From Magicicada septendecula (lineage: Eukaryota; Arthropoda; Insecta; Hemiptera; Cicadidae): a stretch of DNA of 64,000 bases. The DNA lies in the NCBI GenBank assembly GCA_034769895.1, contig CM068372.1:235928843-235992842 (forward strand), given 5' to 3'. The translations under genes were made by a program, and so were the position numbers. Position 1 is the first letter of the stretch. Every line of letters starts with the position of its first letter. Below are positions 1 to 12,812 of the stretch, piece by piece. The notes under the pieces were generated by a model, which saw only the letters and a program-made list of their open reading frames with translations, was not told where the DNA came from and did not search any database.

Positions 1-2264
1 GCGTTGACGTTTAGGTGCCGATCAAGCCGAACACCTACGTACTTCACCGTCTCAGTCCAGTTGATGGGTCTCCCCTCTAAGGAGAAGGATTGGGATCGGG
101 AAATGGACTTATGGGTAAAGCAGGTCGCCTCGGATTTCTCCGTATTGATCGCTACCCGCCATTTCCTTAGCCAGTCCGGAAGCATAGCCAACTGGCGTTG
201 TAACATTACGCTCGTCAGCCAAGGCGAAAGCGAGCTAAAATGAAACATCGCGTCGTCGGCAAATAGAGATAACGTGACCCCGGGATAAACAGGCAGATCG
301 TTCGTGTACAGTACGTACAGAACGGGGCCGAGGACAGATCCTTGTGGGACGCCGGCGGCGACAGGGCGAACCCGAGAGAACGCCCCATCTACGCTGATCC
401 TGAAGGTGCGATCCGTCAGATAGGATCGGAGCAAGTGGACGATAGATGTCGGGAGTGGCGAATGCGCCAGTTTGTAAAGCAGGCCTTCGTGCCAGACTTT
501 ATCGAAGGCTTTGCTCACATCCAACAGGACGGCACCTGTTGCCTGATGATTGTTGGCGGCGTCGGCTAGACAGGTGACAACCCGTACTAGCTGAAGAGTA
601 GTCGAGTGCCTCGGCCTAAACCCAAACTGCTCCTCGCGGATGAAACCATCCACCAGGGGCCGAATACGGGCCAGGAGAAGACGCTCGAATACTTTCGAGA
701 TTACTGGCAATAGTGATATCGGGCGGTAGCTTCCAGGTAGCGTGGGCGGCTTTTTAGATTTCTGGATCATGATGACGTTTGCGGTTTTCCACAGGCGGGG
801 GAAGTACCTCAGCCGGAGACAGAAGTTGAACAGCTCAAGAAGAACGTCAACTGCCGAAGGCGGGAGATTCTGCAACGCAGCGGCGCCGATGCGATCGGGG
901 CCAGGGGCCTTTCTCTTCTTCAGTCGGCTTAGGACAGACGCAAGGTCATTCTCGTCGACCGAATTAGGAGGATCATTGGGGGGAGCAGAAAAGTATACAG
1001 ATAGGAAATCCCTGACGACGGCCGTATGAGCCGGGTCAGAGATGCCTCTATGGACGGTGAACTGTTCCTCAATACAGTCGGCGAAGACTTCCGCCTTGCC
1101 TTCTGCAGAGTATACAGTGCCGTCCGGGGTATTCAAGGGATGGCGAGTCCTCTTTTCGCCTTTTAGTCTACCAGCGGCTCTCCATACGGAGGCGTGGTCG
1201 ACTTCCAAGGACTCCAAATAGGAGTCCCATCGATTCGCGTTTACGTCAAGCAGAAGCTGCGAGACGTGTTCCGACTGGGCTCGAAAACGCCGTCTAGCGG
1301 CAAGGTCACGGGTATGGTGCCATCTGCGACGGAGCTGGCGCCGTAATCGGATGGCTTGGAGAACTTCCGCAGGAAGGTCGGAGCGTTTATTACTCACCGG
1401 AACAGTATAGGTGTTCTTGTCCATTGCAGACTGGACGAGGTTCTGGAGCTGATGTACCCGGAGATCCACGTCGTCACAAGAGACGAGTGGATCCGGAGGG
1501 ACAGATGGCAACTGCCTGGCCAGATCATCATGGTAGGATCGCCAATTGACTCTCCTAACAGGATGATCGGGAAGTCGGGGTGAGACCGACGGCAGCAAGA
1601 CAGTTACAAGCAGGGGGTCGTGATCGGACGATAGGTCCGACACCGCGCTGACTTGTAGATGAAAGGGGATGGCCTTGACAATTACAATATCAAGGACATC
1701 CGGCGGATAACCCGCTGTGGGAAAGTGTGTCGGTTCGGACGGGCCGATGATGAGGACGCTGGGTTCATCTTCGACAGCCCTAAAGAGAGAATTGCCGTAG
1801 GGGTTTGACGTTCTGCTGTTCCAAGAGGGATGCTTGGCGTTAAGGTCTCCGGCTACGATGGTTAGGAGATCGCTGTCTAGGAGGGCGTCCCACTCCTCAT
1901 GCGGTGGAGCTCGATGGCCGGGCGGGTGGTACGCAGAAACAAAGCGCACCTCCAGGCCGGCAACATCCAGCGCCACAGCACATGCTTCGATGAGGGTAGT
2001 TTCAGGGGCAGGGAGTTTTCTATGAGAGTGTCGCCTGTGGACTAAGATCGCCACTCCGCCAGATGCGCGGTGGCTATCGGGACCATTCCTGTCTTTCCTG
2101 TAGCAAGCATAAGCTGGCAGGGAGAATCGACGGTTAGGGGCAAGATGTGTTTCAGAGAGGAGTACGACATCTGCGTCGTACTCCACAAGGAAAGCTGCCA
2201 GTTCGGCCCGACGGGCCGGAACACCATCTGCATTCCACGCGACGAACCGAAACAGTCTAGCCAT
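1..2264 (-). CDS. Jockey-type non-LTR retrotransposon ORF2 (endonuclease + reverse transcriptase), 3' end beyond window
   Basis: One uninterrupted minus-strand frame of 754 codons runs from ATG at 2264 off the left edge; an in-frame TGA lies 19-21 bases upstream of the ATG, so this is the first possible start. It begins MARLFRFVAWNADG, the usual start of an apurinic-type endonuclease. Visible EN residues are N11 (WN), E38 (SETH), GDLN at 139-142, LDIV around D192, and SDHD at 213-216. The RT domain follows: SYRPISLL near 512, FGFRP near 544, catalytic D582 in DVSKAFD, GVPQGSVLGP near 638, and FADD at 668-671, then KYVGVRLD near 742. EN would nick the target and RT would copy the element RNA at the nick. 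Domain order and motifs fit the Jockey clade; clade assignment is by eye. No stop or frameshift was seen, unlike every other LINE here, so this copy may be young. The RT C-terminus and 3' UTR lie outside the window. Confidence 0.93.
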   Translation of the reverse strand, partial: MARLFRFVAWNADGVPARRAELAAFLVEYDADVVLLSETHLAPNRRFSLPAYACYRKDRNGPDSHRASGGVAILVHRRHSHRKLPAPETTLIEACAVALDVAGLEVRFVSAYHPPGHRAPPHEEWDALLDSDLLTIVAGDLNAKHPSWNSRTSNPYGNSLFRAVEDEPSVLIIGPSEPTHFPTAGYPPDVLDIVIVKAIPFHLQVSAVSDLSSDHDPLLVTVLLPSVSPRLPDHPVRRVNWRSYHDDLARQLPSVPPDPLVSCDDVDLRVHQLQNLVQSAMDKNTYTVPVSNKRSDLPAEVLQAIRLRRQLRRRWHHTRDLAARRRFRAQSEHVSQLLLDVNANRWDSYLESLEVDHASVWRAAGRLKGEKRTRHPLNTPDGTVYSAEGKAEVFADCIEEQFTVHRGISDPAHTAVVRDFLSVYFSAPPNDPPNSVDENDLASVLSRLKKRKAPGPDRIGAAALQNLPPSAVDVLLELFNFCLRLRYFPRLWKTANVIMIQKSKKPPTLPGSYRPISLLPVISKVFERLLLARIRPLVDGFIREEQFGFRPRHSTTLQLVRVVTCLADAANNHQATGAVLLDVSKAFDKVWHEGLLYKLAHSPLPTSIVHLLRSYLTDRTFRISVDGAFSRVRPVAAGVPQGSVLGPVLYVLYTNDLPVYPGVTLSLFADDAMFHFSSLSPWLTSVMLQRQLAMLPDWLRKWRVAINTEKSEATCFTHKSISRSQSFSLEGRPINWTETVKYVGVRLDRHLNVN

Positions 2265-2440
2265 GGTTAGATGAGGGGACAATCAGGGCGATCAGCGATG
2301 TTAGGATCGCCATGAGTATAGTCGGGACATCCCGAGCAGCAAATAGATAACTACAGAGTGTCGGCGAAGACAAGGAAAGACTGAGATCAGGTTACAGAAA
2401 AGACGAGATCCACGTAGGACTATGCGTTAGGACAAATAAG
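2265..2440 (-). other. Putative 5' leader of the Jockey-type element, no ORF1 seen
   Basis: GC content stays high upstream of the ORF2 ATG for about 175 bases and then falls to the AT-rich background near 2440. All frames here are broken and none shows CCHC zinc-knuckle patterns, so I see no gag-like ORF1. Either the copy is 5'-truncated or the element has a single ORF. The outer boundary is judged only from base composition. Confidence 0.4.
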
Positions 2441-3041
2441 TATCTAAATTTCAAATTAGAACACGACGGGATGAAAAGATAGTTTTTTTTATTGTTAGTT
2501 AAGACTGAATTTAGTATAATTTCCACACATTCTTTTATACGAATACTACTTGGACTCACTGAGGATGAAGTAACTCAACATTCCAACTTTGGCTTCATGA
2601 TCAGAATATCAAACAGTGGCTACGACTTGGTAGTAAAATAAGGGGATAAAGCCAACAAGGCGATGTTAATCTGAACCTTTCATATTACGTAGAGCAAACT
2701 ACTGTAAGTACACGGGGATTCTTATAACCTTCATGTAATATAATTATCACACTTTATTACCGTAAATCGCAGGTTTATCATACTGGTAGGCGGGGGGCGT
2801 GAAGTGACTTGTCAATTCCACTTAGCCTGAAGAAACTACAATTCTAAACAGAGCCTAAAATCTGAAAGGCTATTATTATTATTATTATCATCATCATTGT
2901 ATCTGTTATACAGGTAAAATTAGAGACGTGAATTAATAAAATATATTTTAAAACATTTTCATTTTCTAGTTTTTGTATTATGCTTTCGCATTCAATAATG
3001 GTTTTTTCTTGATTTAAAGTTTGGTTAAAGTAGTTAAAAAA
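2441..3041. other. AT-rich spacer without a gene
   Basis: AT-rich DNA with frequent stops in all frames. The only ordered feature is a short (TTA)n/(TCA)n microsatellite near 2871-2898. Confidence 0.6.
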
Positions 3042-3230
3042 TGTCTAAATCAAAACTATTTTAGGTTTAGTAACAAGTTTTATATACAGAAAAGAGGATT
3101 ACCTATGGGATCTTCATTATCCCCTATTCTTGCAAAAATATACATGAATGATTTAAGCAATTTATAAATTCCACTAGGTACAAAGACAATATAAAATTAT
3201 GGACTAAGATACGTAACCGCCACCACAACT
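3042..3230 (+). pseudogene. Penelope-like element reverse transcriptase fragment (decayed)
   Basis: Translation from 3042 gives a run of about 40 residues containing NYFRF, FYIQKRGLPMG, SSLSPILA and KIYMNDL, then stops. The block Q-x-x-G-L-P-M-G-S-x-L-S-P-x-L-A is diagnostic of Penelope-like RTs, which use GLPMG where LINEs have VPQG. After a stop and a shift the text resumes as LRYVTA where the family has the catalytic RYVDD, so both aspartates appear lost. The GIY-YIG endonuclease and N-terminal RT regions are not recognisable. It is a dead relic of about 190 bases in AT-rich DNA. Orientation is plus. Confidence 0.72.
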
Positions 3231-5479
3231 AAATTAAAAAAAATCATTATTTAATAACAATAAAGCACATCGCTATACTTTTTTAATGTTTACATACTGT
3301 TTCACAAAGTATATTATGCTACTGTCACCTATACAACTGAACGAACGAAGCGACTTCAGTTTTAATTCGACCGTATGGCATTTGGCTATATGTCTATCTG
3401 TTTGGGTATGTCTGACGATAACTTTGGAATGCATCAACCAAACTTGGGAACTCATACTCATACCTGTATCTCGCTGACCCCTACAACTTCTGATACTGAT
3501 CCATCTGAAGATAAGGAGGCGGTAGGCAAAAATATGATAGATAAAAAAAACCTATGTTCCATATCAAATTAAAGGTAATTTTTAAACTGAAAATCAGAAT
3601 ACAGTGTTCAGTTTTGGAAATTCAAAATGTAGGATACCAGGTCACAGAAACGTGATCAAAAAGTTAAAAAATTTTAATCATTTTTCCGGGTATCAGACTA
3701 AAGGAAATTAAAACAAAAATCCGAAGGCACTGTTTACTCTGGAATGTTTTTAACTTTAGGGGCACCACAAGCCAAAAAAAAATCAAATTTTGAAGAAAAT
3801 TGTAAAAAAGAATGTAAGGCATCAAGTTATGAGAAATTTTATCCAAAATTCGAACTTGAATAATTTGACGAAATCCGTATCTGCCAGCACCACTTGCAAA
3901 TTTGAGCATCGTTCAAAACGTTTGTAATTTATATCTGCATGGAAATCTTATATATTGTTATCAGTTATGTATATTTTTAAAAAGTATTAGACGTAAAGGC
4001 CTATTGATACCAATCGAAGCACACATAAGCTTAAAAGCTAGGACTGAATTATTTGTCGTCTAGGCATTATTGGGTGTGTAGTTTGGAATTTTTAGTGACT
4101 ATTGTACGACTGCCTGCTTCACAGCTGCTATTTTATTTTAAAAAATTGTAGAGTAATCTGGGTTTTCATAATTTTTGTGATAATCGTGAAATTATGTAGC
4201 ACTGAACTTTATCTAATGTAAATGTATTTTGTTCAAAACAGCGAACGAGTTCTACAGCTCAGGCAGCTTACTAGCGATTATTAATGTTATTCGTCGTTGT
4301 TACTAATAAAATATTCACCACCTCTATAATTACTCGGTGTACTGTAGTATTAGAAAGACCCTGTCAGAAACAATTACGTGCGTTTCTTCTCTGTATATTC
4401 TTTCAATATCTTATGAGGATTAATGATGTTTCATAGTCTGCTTAATTCGCATTGACATCCGTTAAGTTATAACATAAGACGGTTTTTGCTTATTTAAATG
4501 TACGCCGCCCGCCTCTGTGTTTTCATCCCCCACATACTTATTCCACTAGCAACGCGACGCATAATGCGGTTCCTTATACGTAGGCCTACACTTACATAAG
4601 GCGTCGCGCTCCGAGAACGTTTCCAACACTTGGACTGGGCAGTTCAGCCAACGAGGTATGGATTATTCGTGCAGTCCCGGTAATGAGAGGTTTGGGCCTT
4701 GTCAATTCTCTTTTCCACGTGTTGGAAGCGCCTGCGTATTCATAACCGCCTGTCTGCTTGGGTCTCAGAAAGCCAATTTCAAATCTAAAGCTTCTCTCCC
4801 CTTTCATAAAATCCTATCTCAACCACCAGTGAATTTATACAGAAAAATTCTCTAATATTCTATAGCTCCTACATGTAATAGCATTAACGGATATCCAATT
4901 GCTATTTATTTGAGGTTTTACTGTAATAATTTTGCAAAAAAATAAAAAATAACGTTATTATTAATATTATACAGTTATTATTGGACCGTCCGAGTATCCG
5001 GATGTCCAATTATTCGGATTGCTAAAATTTTCAGTATGAAATTGGCAAAACTATATTTTGGAAAGAAATATTCATGTAACATGTTTTTTTTATATTTATT
5101 AAAATAAAATTGTTGTTTGTGGAGTTAAGGTTTTCAAATTTTCAGCACAGTAGTCTATCATATAACAAAAGTACTGCAGAATAAAATCAACACAAACTCA
5201 TCAAAAATATAAATAACTAATTAAGTTAAAATATAATTATAATATACCACTCTAAACCATAAACACGGTACTAGTGAAGTTGCACTGTGTATGAAATTTA
5301 AGGAAGCCATTATCGGAAGCGTCATCATCATCGTCACTGCTCGCCTCTTTCGATTCCCATCTCATTCTCGATACATACAGACGTCTTCTTTTCCGCTTTA
5401 TACAGTACTTTCTTTTCTTCAGTGAAGATATATATTTTCTTGAATACACTCCGAATATGAATGCTATTTCATACTGTTC
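3231..5479. other. AT-rich spacer; one unassigned 71-codon minus frame
   Basis: Mostly AT-rich sequence without recognisable genes. At 4592-4807 on the minus strand a 71-codon frame (MKGERSFRFEIGF...) coincides with a locally GC-richer patch and a balanced residue mix, but it matches no family I know and has no supporting signals. Confidence 0.45.
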
Positions 5480-5690
5480 GATCTAACTGCTGCTTGATAT
5501 TGAATACTTATTACTTCTTTTTATTACTTTTTTCGATTGCATCCTACAACTCATCTTTGTAGTTGGATCCCTCTTTCTGATACTTTTGTTATAATCGAAG
5601 TTTCGCTTCCATACACGAATGTGTGTAATGGCATACTTAATAAATTTTACCAGTGTCTTTTTCTTTAAAGCATTTTGACCATCATCATAT
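5480..5690 (-). pseudogene. Possible LINE ORF2 relic (region before the C-terminal tail)
   Basis: Minus-strand translation near 5660 reads KKKTLVKFIKYAITHIRVWKR. This resembles the LINE ORF2 block written as a KFYK ... PTLLYGSEtW pattern that precedes the C-terminal region in many arthropod elements, but the YGSE core is not preserved. The stretch has no long frame and no defined ends. A chance resemblance is possible. Confidence 0.28.
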
Positions 5691-8600
5691 GTTAGCCAAA
5701 AAAAAGCTAAATTTACGATGCAGATATTGTGTCACAAACATTTAAAAAGCGCTATTCGTTTCAATGTTCTGTCTTTTAAGACGATTTTGTCCATTAGAGG
5801 CCCCATTCCGGAGAAAACCAAACACTTTGCTTTGGAACTGAAATTTCAAACTATATCTCTTATTTTTGTAATCAGATACTCCCGCCTCAGTGGACAACAA
5901 ATATTTCACTCTTTAACTATACGCTCTGCATATTTATTTTACAATTAAATATAAGAATTAAAATGGAAATATTTTGTGATCTTTGCATATATTTCAAATT
6001 TTTACCTTCGTCTTCTTCTTCACCACTTCTTGTATTTCACAGGTCGTCTGAAAAGGTCCCACACATTTCTTGGTTTGCATAATTGCAGAATTTATCGTCA
6101 GGTTCAAATAATTTTATTCCCGAAGGTAATATTACATCTTACTGTTATTAAGATTTAGAATAGTGTAATTATAAGAATACACTTTCTACAATCGCACCAT
6201 TCACTGAATATTTAATGTTGGTCCAAAACCAAGTTACTTACATAAAATTTTGCGCAATATTGAAATTAATACAGTTTTAAATTCAACGCGCTTTGCTTGT
6301 ATGCTCCCTTAAAAAATGTTATTGCCATGCAGTAGAAACTAAAGTTGTTTGTCTTATTTTCTCATTTTTATTATTCAATTTTTTAAATAATAAATTTAAA
6401 AAATAATCACATAGGCTATACCGTGCAAGTTCTATAAAACGGAGCAGGGGTGAAAAAAATGGTAGACATACCCGACAAAATACATTGCTGCAACCGTTTT
6501 CAATTGTTGAAATTAGTTTTAGCTTGATGAAAAATTATGGCATAAAAACTGTATTACATACAGAGTTTTGACCATATTATAATTTTGTTTCAAATGTACT
6601 AATTTTTATGTTTAGATGGTTTTTTAAATTTTGGTTGTAAATTTTAATTACATGTTTAAGAGTCAAAGAATCCAATTGATGATACATATTTCTAGAGGAC
6701 AGTCAACTGCGGACTTTGTAAAAAGAAGTAGCCTATATCTCTACACAACGTAGAGCCCGAGTTATAACGGCTTAAAAATTTCAACGAATTTAATTCCATA
6801 AAATCAACACATCAGTTTTTCATAAAAATGCTACACACTGATTATTACAAACGCGTGACAACGTAATAACATTTTTACCGTATGTCCGAACAATTCATTT
6901 TCTAATTTTTTTTATCTCTTCAAAACTTAAACGAAATGAGTGTAATATTTAAATGTTTTACTTTTTGTGCAAAATGTGTAAACTTTGATTTTATAATTCT
7001 GATCTGCCTTGATTGTGATAAGGCTTGAATATAAATCTGATTTATGTTTAATTTTTAAAATAATTATGTACAACGTAAAACAAAGGTCCACATTGTCTGT
7101 ATAGTTCATTTTATACTATACGGAACGGAAATAAAAACATTGCAAAAAATAATATCACCTTTTATTAGGCAGACGCCCCATTAATTCAACGACTGGTAAT
7201 TAATATTTATGATAAGTACAAATGCTACCCAAGTGTCTGAACTGAATGTTAACGTAATGGGAAGCCGCTGGTTCACTGTACTCTGTTGTAGTGCACTTTT
7301 GGCCAGTTTTATCGTGTAACCATTGTGACCCTGAAGCGTTCTATAAACAATTTTCCAATAAAGTGGGGTTCTGATTAGTAAAGGCACTATCTCCTTGTCA
7401 TGGAAGTAGCATCTCCGTTGTTTTTTTGTATTTTCTATTACAAAACATCTTTCTTCTCTTCTGTGTTGTACATTTTCAATAAATTTGAATTCGAATTTGT
7501 TCAGATCTGTGCGGGAAACGGCAGTGTCTTTCTCAGAATTATATCAGTTTAATCTATCACAAGCAGTCGCCTGATACTGAACACTTACACAGAATTCAGA
7601 ACAAACCCTAAAACGTGGACCATAAGCATAAGAAGTCCCCGCCATCCGTAGGCGCATGCGGTGTATATTTCACTTATCTCGAGGTTGAACGTAAAAGTTA
7701 TTAATGTCACCGCAAGAGTCTGTGTACTGGTTTACAGGCCAGAAAACGCTGCAGTGCATTTCTCTGTAATGCGACAAACAGCGATGTGTTGTGAGAGTTT
7801 AATAACACAATTTCCTGTATAGATCACAACATCGTAACTCACTACTGTAGTTTCTTACAAAAAGCCGGGGCTGTTACGGTCCAAAGTGAGCTTTGTCATT
7901 ACTAACGACATAGTACGCGAAAGGCAACAAAACGCAGTCTTCTTTTTGTACATCCGCGATAACGTTAGTGACTAAACGTGTTAAATGACGCGTAGCAATT
8001 GTAATTCGTTTCCACTGTACACTCTGTGTTTGGAACGTACTTTTTGTATTAAAGATAATAAAATGAAGAACAACAAAAAATGGAGACCATGAAAGCCAAC
8101 AGAACGAGAAACCGCTTCTTCAAATCGGGTGACGAATAAGTGGTGGTGTATGCCACGTATTAGGAGAAAAATAAGGTTCGATCGCGGAGGTTTCGATAGC
8201 AGCAGGCGGCCCTGCATATACAAAAGCTAATGACTTCAAAAACCGCTAAAAATTACTTCTCTTATATAGGACCACAATAATGTCAATCAACGAGTCCGTT
8301 CCAGTACCGGTACTTGAATGTTTCACAAATTGTCACGTTCACAGACCATTGTCACATTTTAAGCGAGAAAAGGTGCCAATTCAGAACGTCAGTAGTTACC
8401 AATTGCGAGAACTTTTGGCGACAGAAGTATGTTCAGAGTAACTTAAACTGCTACAGTCTGCTACAGAAACAAAATGTATAGACCACACGATAGATTTTAA
8501 ACAGCTCATTAGAGATGCGCAGTGAACAAACACCTCGTGAAGTTAATAACAAAATTTTCATTAATTTTGCAGATGCGCACAGCACTCTTGTACAGTGGTC

Positions 8601-9901
8601 TCGTAGCGTGGACACGGCTGCAAAAAGGCTGGCGATAACAATATAAAGCATGCATGTATGTAACAGAGAGCTAATGTGTCAGTGAGACAGCAAACTGTTA
8701 TCGCGGTGTCTTCCGTCTCTTCTCTCCAGACAACTTACGCTATACTTTTAAGTGAAGGTAATTTTTACGCTAACTCCGCTCATTTCCCTGCTCACGAACG
8801 GCTGCGAGATCTGTACTCACAAAGGGGTCCCGACATCGAGTCATTTCGCGGCAGCGATCGTTAGCAGCCATACACAAATTTTGCTACGCATTAAAATCAT
8901 TCTGTAATGGTTTGTGTTCGCCAGATAATATACGTTGGTGCTGAGTTGGATTTTTGTAAGCCTATATGGTTGCAACCAAAGTTTGCAAGATAGACTAGCA
9001 AAAAATTACTATAATACGGAAACTCCGTGAATTAAAAATGTAGGCTATGACTGTGCGGCTTACTTCAATTTACCCTTTCCCGCTCTGTTTGAAGTCGGTG
9101 TAACTCAACTAGCAACGTCGATTTGCAGTTTATGTTATTGTTTTTCATTCACTTTTTTAGTACGTGTAGTAGGCCTACGTAATACAAATGTGAACAAACG
9201 TTACGCATTAAATTCCTAGCGCTACACCTCGATACGGGCATTGGATTTGTTAGACGGCAAGCTCGCTGCTTCGTCTCCACCGCTAACCGGAACCTAACTC
9301 ACCAAGAGACTCTGTATACCGCAGCTACACATTTAGCCTCACGATGCTGGCTAGACACCCTCCAAACCTCTCGTAGAACTCAAACTGCCTTTCCCATTAT
9401 AGGCAACAACGTTCGCTGCTAGACTACGCAGAAGTTTACCATTTACTCGTATTATATTTAAAAGGAAGAGGCTACATAACTTCGTAGTGAATAAGCACTC
9501 GAGCAATACTGGAACACGAAACAAAATAACACAGAAAATACATGTGAATTTATGTGCATGTTTTGATAGTTTCAAGAGCCGTATCAGGGAAATACCGTTA
9601 TTTTATTATGCTGGTCACCGCTCTCAGTACAATATTACAATTGTTTTGCCAATGCTCGTTACGCGTATAGTTACGCCAGCGTCGGGCAGGTTGATATTAC
9701 ACGACCGAAATATATGCGCCCTGTTTCAACAATGACAATAATAATTATTGTACAATACATACAAGAGGTGGAGAAACGAGGCGAGTGTGGCCGGCGGGGT
9801 TGATTAAATTCGTAGTTAACGCTAATGAACGTGAAACGTACGCTGTCACTGCGAAACGTAAAGATATTATTGCTGTAACCGAAGTACTTCCTGTGTACAT
9901 G

Positions 9902-9905
<4 letters not shown>
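5691..9905. other. AT-rich spacer without a recognisable gene
   Basis: Over 4 kb in which all frames are short (under about 80 codons), with AT-driven composition (Phe, Ile, Leu, Lys, Asn). I see no family motifs, no splice-supported exons and no terminal repeats. A slightly GC-richer patch at about 8450-8870 also lacks motifs. Confidence 0.55.

Positions 9906-9935
<30 letters not shown>
9906..9935. repeat. (GT)n microsatellite
   Basis: An uninterrupted run of about 15 GT dinucleotides. It creates a spurious Cys-Val peptide in the frame across it. Confidence 0.95.
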
Positions 9936-9938
<3 letters not shown>

Positions 9939-10712
9939 ATGCGCGTTAGTGGCGGCCCGCGACTTTATCTTGGAAAAACGAATTTAATGATTACTCTATT
10001 TACTTTAATATGTAAACGAATAGTAAAATATTTTTGTAACTTAGATCGGTCTTGCAGAAGAAATCTACGAAAAAATGTTTCATTGTTTCATTAATACAAG
10101 TACCTATAGTAAATTCGACTTTATTTATTTAATGGAATGTGTACTTGGTCTAGTCCTCTTTTTTTCATCATATTACGAGACCCAGTATATTTCATTTACA
10201 ACTCGGTCAGACAAAACAGACGCACTCGTCCGGTCTTTCGTCCTCGATCGTAATCAATCGCATCTTGTCTCGCGTTGAGTTTGTCATGTTCCGCAAAATT
10301 TCGGTAGATCTGTCTCTGCCATCTACAGGCAGATGCCACCAGGTCCGGATCCACGGAGAGATGGGTAACCCCCCCCCCCCGAATGGCCACTTCAGGCGAA
10401 ATTTTTCCGCCGTTTTGTGCTTGTGAATATGATACAAAATTTATGCATTTTCATGGTTTTATTCCAAAATTTCTTTAAATTGTAAGTGTGCCTTACCAGT
10501 ATATTGACTTTTAATTGATACATACCACAAATGAGTAGTGTGCATTTTAAACTGTAAGTGAATATTATTAAAAGAACAATGAAGTGACAAACACAGATGT
10601 GATTTTATACGTGTACGTTAATAAACTCACTGTGCTGATAAATAACACACTGTACTTTTATCTTCCCTCAGTCCTATCATTTATACTGTAGACCTTTAAA
10701 GAATGGTCTAAC

Positions 10713-11077
10713 TTTCATAATCCCCTCCAAAGTTAAACTCCTCCCCCAAATGCTCGCTGGATCCGCCAATGGATGCCACAGAATCCATCCTAAGTCATCG
10801 ACGAGGAATCTACCTGAAAATGGTGCAGACAGATCTGCCTAAACTGTGCAAAACAACAAACTACACCGCGAGACTCGAGTCAAATACTGTCTAGTTAAAT
10901 GTCACAGATTATTAAAATACACTTATTTATTTATATTGTGACAGCTGTCACAATTATTAAAATTAAATAATTGTCACGCGCGCGCGCGCGCACACACACA
11001 CACACACACACTCACAAAAGAGGTGTAAGGTCTCTTAAAACCGTCAATTAAAATATCGAGTAATTTTAAGAACTTAC
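10713..11077. repeat. 365-bp dispersed repeat, copy 1
   Basis: This segment, starting TTTCATAATCCCC and ending AAGAACTTAC, recurs at 12502-12869 in the same orientation with only a handful of base changes and a microsatellite length change. It contains a perfect-arm motif GTGACAGCTGTCAC and a (CG)n(CA)n tract at about 10978-11010. A 45-codon minus-strand stretch inside (..GRFLVDDLGWILWHPLADP..) is open in both copies. A more diverged inverted patch around 10300-10360 shares the AGATCTGTCT and GGATCC words. No terminal inverted repeats or target duplications were found, so its class is unknown. Confidence 0.85.
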
Positions 11078-12501
11078 TGAAACATGTAGGTTATAAGGAA
11101 AATAAGTGCTCTGAAAACCTATAGGCCCACAAGAAAGAGAAATAATGTTGTAAATAAAAAAAATACACCAAAACGTTTCGAAAATTCCGAGTGCTCGGTA
11201 CGGCTGAAAATATATAAATATTACATACAAGAAAACTCAGTTAGGTACAACAGTCAATCGAGCACAGAATTTACGCTTCACAAAATATACGTAAGCTTGT
11301 TATCAGAGTTATAAAACCATTAGAGAACTTTTTAGTGCAGTAACGGTGGACGCATACAGAACGGTTTATGTAATTAAACAAATTAAGTAGTATTAACGCG
11401 ATGAACAGCACGACAACGAAGTTGCTTACGATGACAAGATTGTATATACACGTGCCGGTCCCACCTTGACATTCAACACAGAGATGGGCCGGGCGCAAGC
11501 AAGGGGGTCAGGTGGTTCCAATCCGCAATGCAGCACCACACGCCAATGTGTAAACCATTTACGTATGCTGTGCCAGCCGTCATAATGTATGACACGTGTT
11601 ATCCCTTCAGGCGTGTTAACTAGTTTCGGCCACCGTACTACACCGTTATCTACTCAATCGGCATGCTATAATTAATACGTACAGATAGCTGTGCAAAACT
11701 TCCGATTAAACGGCTGTTTCTCCATGCGGCGCTACGGATGCGATTCTTGTCTCGATCAACGACAGTCACCTCATTTCTTATTGTATTAATACGTGTTGCC
11801 AGTGTATTGGCTATTATTCCTGTCAATCTCCATTGTGCCTTCTTAAACTACTCATTGCTCCGTCATGTCGTCGGATATCTGTTCCTCTAGACAATCGATT
11901 TTATGTTTAATTGAACGTCTTCGAATTTTCTTCATATTTATTATGATAATCCCGCACTGACTCGTAAACATTGCTCTCTCACATCGGTCTGTTGTGTCAG
12001 CAAACAATATGCTCCAATTTCACTCAGTGGCTTGAGAGGCGGCCGCCCCGGGCGTCCCACCCAGGAGAGAGGCAAAATGAGCAGAGTAAAAAAGTTTTCG
12101 TTTTATAAAACTACATGTATAAGATTGATCGCCTATTATGGGATACATTTCGATCTGAAAAAAAATCATCAGAACGAATTTTTATAGGACTATTTCTTTC
12201 TCAAACGTAATATATCCAACCACCTTGACTAAATTAAAATCCTGCATCGTAGAGAGTATTACCTATACGAAAATATCATAGCGATTCACTGCGATATCAG
12301 CTTAGACAGTAGCAGTGGCTTTTCCTCTCTCTCCAGTGCACTATTTAGCTCAGTCGCACGTCAGTAATCATTAATTAGCCTTCGCTGGCTACGAGAGTTT
12401 TATTCAATGACCTGTCGTACCTCAGTGTTTTAACGACACTATATGCGAGATTTGTATCTTTTACAACATTTTTATGATCTAAATTTTATTATATATATAT
12501 A
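11078..12501. other. Spacer between the two copies of the 365-bp repeat
   Basis: AT-rich sequence without a gene. A GC-rich patch at about 12030-12075 and an (AT)n run at 12489-12501 abut the second repeat copy. Nothing here is duplicated, so the 365-bp units are dispersed copies rather than a simple tandem pair. Confidence 0.5.
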
Positions 12502-12767
12502 TTTCATAATCCCCTCCAAAGTTAAACTCCTCCCCCAAATGCTAGCTGGATCCGCCAATGGATGCCACAGAATCCATCCTAAGTCATCGACGAGGAATCT
12601 ACCTGAAAATGGTGCAGACAGATCTGCCTAAACTGTGCAAAACAACAAACTACACCGCGAGACTCAAGTCAAATACTGTCTAGTCAAATGTAACAGATTA
12701 TTAAAATACACTTATTTATTTATATTGTGACAGCTGTCACAATTATTAAAATTAAATAATTGTCCAC

Positions 12768-12812
<45 letters not shown>

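Noticed and set aside
5252-5449. 65-codon minus frame with an Asp-rich run and a Lys/Arg-rich region
   Set aside because: The acidic run is a GTC/ATC-type simple repeat in AT-rich DNA. There is no domain or supporting signal.
9909-10094. 61-codon frame starting MCVCVCVCV
   Set aside because: Its start is the (GT)n microsatellite. The remainder has no motif.
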